From assembly GCA_013362315.1 (NCBI GenBank), contig JABFWL010000681.1:1-32339 (forward strand): a stretch of 32,339 nucleotides of DNA, given 5' to 3'. The stretch comes from Catenulispora sp. Lineage in GTDB: Bacteria > Actinomycetota > Actinomycetes > Streptomycetales > Catenulisporaceae. This document shows, piece by piece, positions 30,972 to 32,339 of the stretch (the stretch's first letter is position 1; each line of letters opens with the position of its first letter). The translations under genes were made by a program, and so were the position numbers. Below the pieces are notes generated by a model. It did not search any database, was not told the DNA's origin, and worked only from the letters and a program-made list of their open reading frames with translations.

Positions 30972-31124
30972 TCACCTCAACCTTCGCGACACGGGTACGG
31001 CGCATGATGAGAGCCGCTGTACGGTGTCGAAGCCGGTTCCGATGCCCTCGCCGGGATCCGCCGAGGGGAAGAATCCGCGGCGGGCTTCATCGGACTTCTC
31101 GGGCCACCAGGCGGGCACTGTCAT
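30972..31124 (-). CDS. Candidate 50-aa small protein upstream of the LuxR-type gene
   Basis: The minus-strand frame MTVPAWWPEKSDEARRG...SRRLR ends in TGA two nucleotides before the LuxR-type ATG, and its stop overlaps that gene's ribosome site. An AAGAGA-like site precedes ATG 31124. Third positions are mostly G/C. The antisense plus-strand ORF (31024-31188) is less well placed. No homologue recognised. It could be a coupled leader or a small regulatory partner. Confidence 0.35.
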   Translation of the reverse strand: MTVPAWWPEKSDEARRGFFPSADPGEGIGTGFDTVQRLSSCAVPVSRRLR

Positions 31125-31346
31125 GGTTCTCTTTCCCACAGGCGCGATGCCGGTGTGCAGACCGCATGACGAACTCACCCCGTTGTGACTCGATCAATGA
31201 TTGGCGTACGAAGATGGAGTTTTCCGGCGGCGCGAGCGGCATGAGGACACGTTCCGCCGAGAACTTGACCAGAAGACTGCTCGCCGAGGCCAAGCCATCC
31301 GGCGTGCTGAGGCGGCCCCGTGCTGCGAACTTCGCAATGTGTTTGC

Positions 31347-31364
31347 TACGTCCCGAAGGACGTA
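31347..31364 (-). promoter_or_regulatory. Stable C(UUCG)G tetraloop hairpin at a predicted transcript start
   Basis: The minus-strand sequence TACGTCC-TTCG-GGACGTA gives a perfect 7-bp stem closed by C-G around a UUCG tetraloop, an exceptionally stable RNA motif. It overlaps the transcription start expected from the minus-strand promoter immediately upstream, so it may be an operator palindrome or a 5' RNA stabiliser. Confidence 0.45.
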
Positions 31365-31367
31365 TCG

Positions 31368-31396
31368 ATGATCCCCACGAATCAGTTTTCTGTCAA
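31368..31396 (-). promoter_or_regulatory. Minus-strand sigma70-type promoter candidate
   Basis: The minus strand reads TTGACA, 17 nt, GATCAT. This is a consensus -35 with ideal spacing and a moderate -10. It points toward the small ORF and LuxR-type regulator (first ATG about 245 nt away). A CGAAACTTTCG box lies 13 bp upstream of the -35. Confidence 0.45.
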
Positions 31397-31409
31397 CCCT
31401 GGTCAGCTT

Positions 31410-31420
31410 CGAAAGTTTCG
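31410..31420. promoter_or_regulatory. CGAAA-N-TTTCG operator box, perfect copy
   Basis: CGAAAGTTTCG (reverse strand CGAAACTTTCG) is a perfect match to the palindrome CGAAA-N-TTTCG that I recall from upstream regions of streptomycete xylanase genes. It lies about 620 bp before the xylanase start but close to the minus-strand promoter. Confidence 0.5.
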
Positions 31421-31730
31421 ATATCCACGCACTGATATAGCAGCGTCGCAAGACGTGGAGGCAAGCGTGCCGGCTTCGATCTGAAATGGCTGTCAGACGT
31501 GGTCCAGAACCGCCAAGGACTTGTTTTGACGGCTCTTGGTGGCGACGCGTGCCTCGCCCACGGGCAAGCGCATGTCCCCCCACCGATCCCTCCTGCACGA
31601 GCTGCTTGATCGAAACATTCGGAACGCCGGCCCGATCTGCCCGGCGTCCTTCAGCTCGGACCGGCTCGGTCTGGCGGATGCTGGCGCCCACGCTAGAGCG
31701 GAGCAGGGAGCGGCGGCAGTCCCGCAATCG

Positions 31731-31763
31731 TGGGACAGGGCCAGCCGGTCTCGTCCTGTCCCA
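31731..31763. terminator. Inverted repeat TGGGACAGG / CCTGTCCCA
   Basis: A perfect 9-bp stem with a 15-nt loop (31731-31739 with 31755-31763). CCTGTCCCA recurs at 31786-31794 within short CAGTCCTGTC repeats, allowing an alternative pairing. It may be a terminator insulating the xylanase promoter or a regulator site; function uncertain. Confidence 0.35.
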
Positions 31764-31852
31764 GTCAGTCCAGTCCTGTCTCAGTCCTGTCCCAGGAATC
31801 CCCGCAGGCCGCATTGAAATAACGCTCTCGACAACCGCGGGCCCCCTGGCTC

Positions 31853-31863
31853 CGAAAGTTTCA
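31853..31863. promoter_or_regulatory. CGAAA-N-TTTC(A) operator-like box
   Basis: CGAAAGTTTCA differs from the perfect palindrome at 31410 by one end base. It lies about 65 bp upstream of the predicted xylanase -35. Confidence 0.45.
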
Positions 31864-31909
31864 CAAGCTTCCTTCAGGCCGCCTAGTGGGCATTCGCAAG
31901 ATCGAGTAT

Positions 31910-31926
31910 CGAAACCTTTTCGAAAC
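31910..31926. promoter_or_regulatory. Overlapping CGAAA/TTTCGAAA boxes next to the xylanase -35
   Basis: CGAAACCTTTTCGAAAC contains CGAAA and TTTCG arms spaced by 3 nt and a perfect TTTCGAAA palindrome (31918-31925). It ends 1 bp before TTGACA, a position where a bound repressor would block RNA polymerase. Confidence 0.5.
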
Positions 31927-31927
31927 A

Positions 31928-31956
31928 TTGACACCCGCGTCCACCAGGCTCACAGT
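31928..31956 (+). promoter_or_regulatory. Xylanase promoter candidate
   Basis: TTGACA, 17 nt, CACAGT: a consensus -35 with a poor -10. It would start RNA about 70 nt before the xylanase ATG, and a GAGAGAAG ribosome site lies at 32019-32026. Confidence 0.4.
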
Positions 31957-32033
31957 GATGCCGATCGCGCGCGTGGCACACCGTGCGCGAACATTTCCCG
32001 CTGCGCGAATTGCGAATTGAGAGAAGTCCACAT

Positions 32034-32339
32034 ATGAACGATGCTCTTACGCGTCCGAACCATCGCGCGCACGGCCGTGGCAGGATCAGCCTTCTGATCA
32101 GCACTCTGTGCACCGCGTTGCTCGCCGGCGTCATGGCGCTCCTGCCGGGAAGCGCCAGCGCCGCGACGACCATCTGCTCCAGCCAGACCAACACCGTCAA
32201 CGGGTACTGGTACTCGTTCTGGACCGAGGGCTCCGGCTCGGCCTGCATGACCTTCGGCTCGGCCGGCAACTACAGCACCTCCTGGAGCAACGCCGGCAAC
32301 TTCGTCGGCGGCCTGGGCTGGAGCACCGGCGGCCGCAAG
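32034..32339 (+). CDS. GH11 endo-1,4-beta-xylanase (3' cut by window)
   Basis: The first 102 codons are present. A signal peptide comes first (basic RPNHRAHGRGR, core LLISTLCTALLAGVMALL, cut after SASA), followed by the N-terminal beta-strands of glycoside hydrolase family 11: NGYWYSFWTEGSGSACMTFGSAGNYSTSWSNAGNFVGGLGWSTGG. The characteristic GYWYSFWT and NYSTSW..GNFVGGKGW-type motifs make the family clear; the catalytic Glu residues lie beyond the window. It is a secreted enzyme that cleaves xylan. CGAAA-type boxes upstream suggest induction by xylo-oligosaccharides through a repressor. Unrelated to the biosynthetic clusters. Confidence 0.93.
   Translation, partial: MNDALTRPNHRAHGRGRISLLISTLCTALLAGVMALLPGSASAATTICSSQTNTVNGYWYSFWTEGSGSACMTFGSAGNYSTSWSNAGNFVGGLGWSTGGRK

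Larger units (their letters stand above)
31125..32033. other. Long intergenic regulatory region upstream of the xylanase
   Basis: About 0.9 kb with no ORF of good coding character and AT-richer patches than the flanks. It contains a minus-strand promoter candidate, a C(UUCG)G hairpin, several CGAAA-type boxes, a cluster of CAGTCCTGTC repeats (31731-31800) and a plus-strand TTGACA promoter candidate, all listed separately. The long ORFs in the track here (31194-31934 minus, 31486-32037 plus) look spurious. Confidence 0.6.

Noticed and set aside
31024-31188. Plus-strand 54-codon ORF (starts MSKPVPMPSPG) as a possible peptide gene
   Set aside because: GTG start with a poor ribosome site, and antisense to a minus-strand ORF that is better placed next to the LuxR-type gene. 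Neither is proven.
31194-31934. 246-aa minus-strand ORF in the xylanase upstream region
   Set aside because: Atypical composition (Arg/Ser-rich, Cys scattered), no domain, and it crosses hairpins and operator boxes; most likely chance.

Overview
The window is GC-rich actinomycete DNA. Coding frames show strong G/C third-position bias, many ATGA/GTGA gene overlaps, a cell-wall-binding repeat type 2 remnant and a secreted GH11 xylanase. I place it in the Actinomycetota (Streptomyces/Catenulispora-like). The genus cannot be fixed from the sequence alone.

Left flank (1-5.7 kb): the tail of an unidentified gene, a broken cell-wall-binding repeat gene, and a minus-strand set probably handling a small amide- or ureide-type compound. 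That set is two paralogous isochorismatase-family cysteine hydrolases, an FCD-type GntR regulator and an NCS2-like permease. A small alpha/beta hydrolase lies between them on the plus strand. A six-unit 16-bp tandem repeat sits at the 3' end of the second hydrolase.

Core (6.2-22.8 kb): one plus-strand gene train, mostly overlapping, that I read as a biosynthetic cluster for a cytosine peptidyl-nucleoside antibiotic of the blasticidin S/mildiomycin class. The key markers are a BlsM/MilB-type CMP N-glycosidase, a GT-B-like protein fitting cytosylglucuronate synthase, a BlsE/MilG-type radical SAM enzyme, a DegT/DnrJ sugar aminotransferase, an MppP/MilM-type arginine oxidase and a DHDPS-family (MilN-like) aldolase. 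Around these are less expected parts: a HAM1-like pyrophosphatase coupled to the CMP hydrolase, a formyltransferase, a tandem-GNAT protein, a stand-alone adenylation-carrier didomain, a transglutaminase-like enzyme, an APH-type kinase, a three-gene ABC-2 exporter, and two unrecognised proteins (one with a CxxC zinc-ribbon pattern). No thymidylate-synthase-like CMP hydroxymethylase (MilA) is present, so an unmodified cytosine base is expected. Two small ORFs open the train: a secreted 71-aa peptide and a 99-aa partner. A 22-bp perfect palindrome precedes them.

Second cluster (22.8-31.1 kb): a TrmB/LuxR-type regulator diverges from an ACP-SDR-AMP ligase-LuxE-LuxC operon. This operon should load an acyl group on a carrier and release it reductively as an aldehyde or alcohol. 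Converging on it are a LuxR-type small HTH protein and a free-standing NRPS condensation domain fused to what looks like the C-terminal subdomain of an adenylating enzyme. TTA codons occur in one gene of each cluster, suggesting bldA-linked timing.

Right edge (31.1-32.3 kb): about 1 kb of regulatory DNA with several CGAAA-N-TTTCG-like boxes, known from streptomycete xylanase promoters, leads into the start of a GH11 endo-xylanase cut by the window end. No tRNA, rRNA, CRISPR array, IS element or phage gene was seen.
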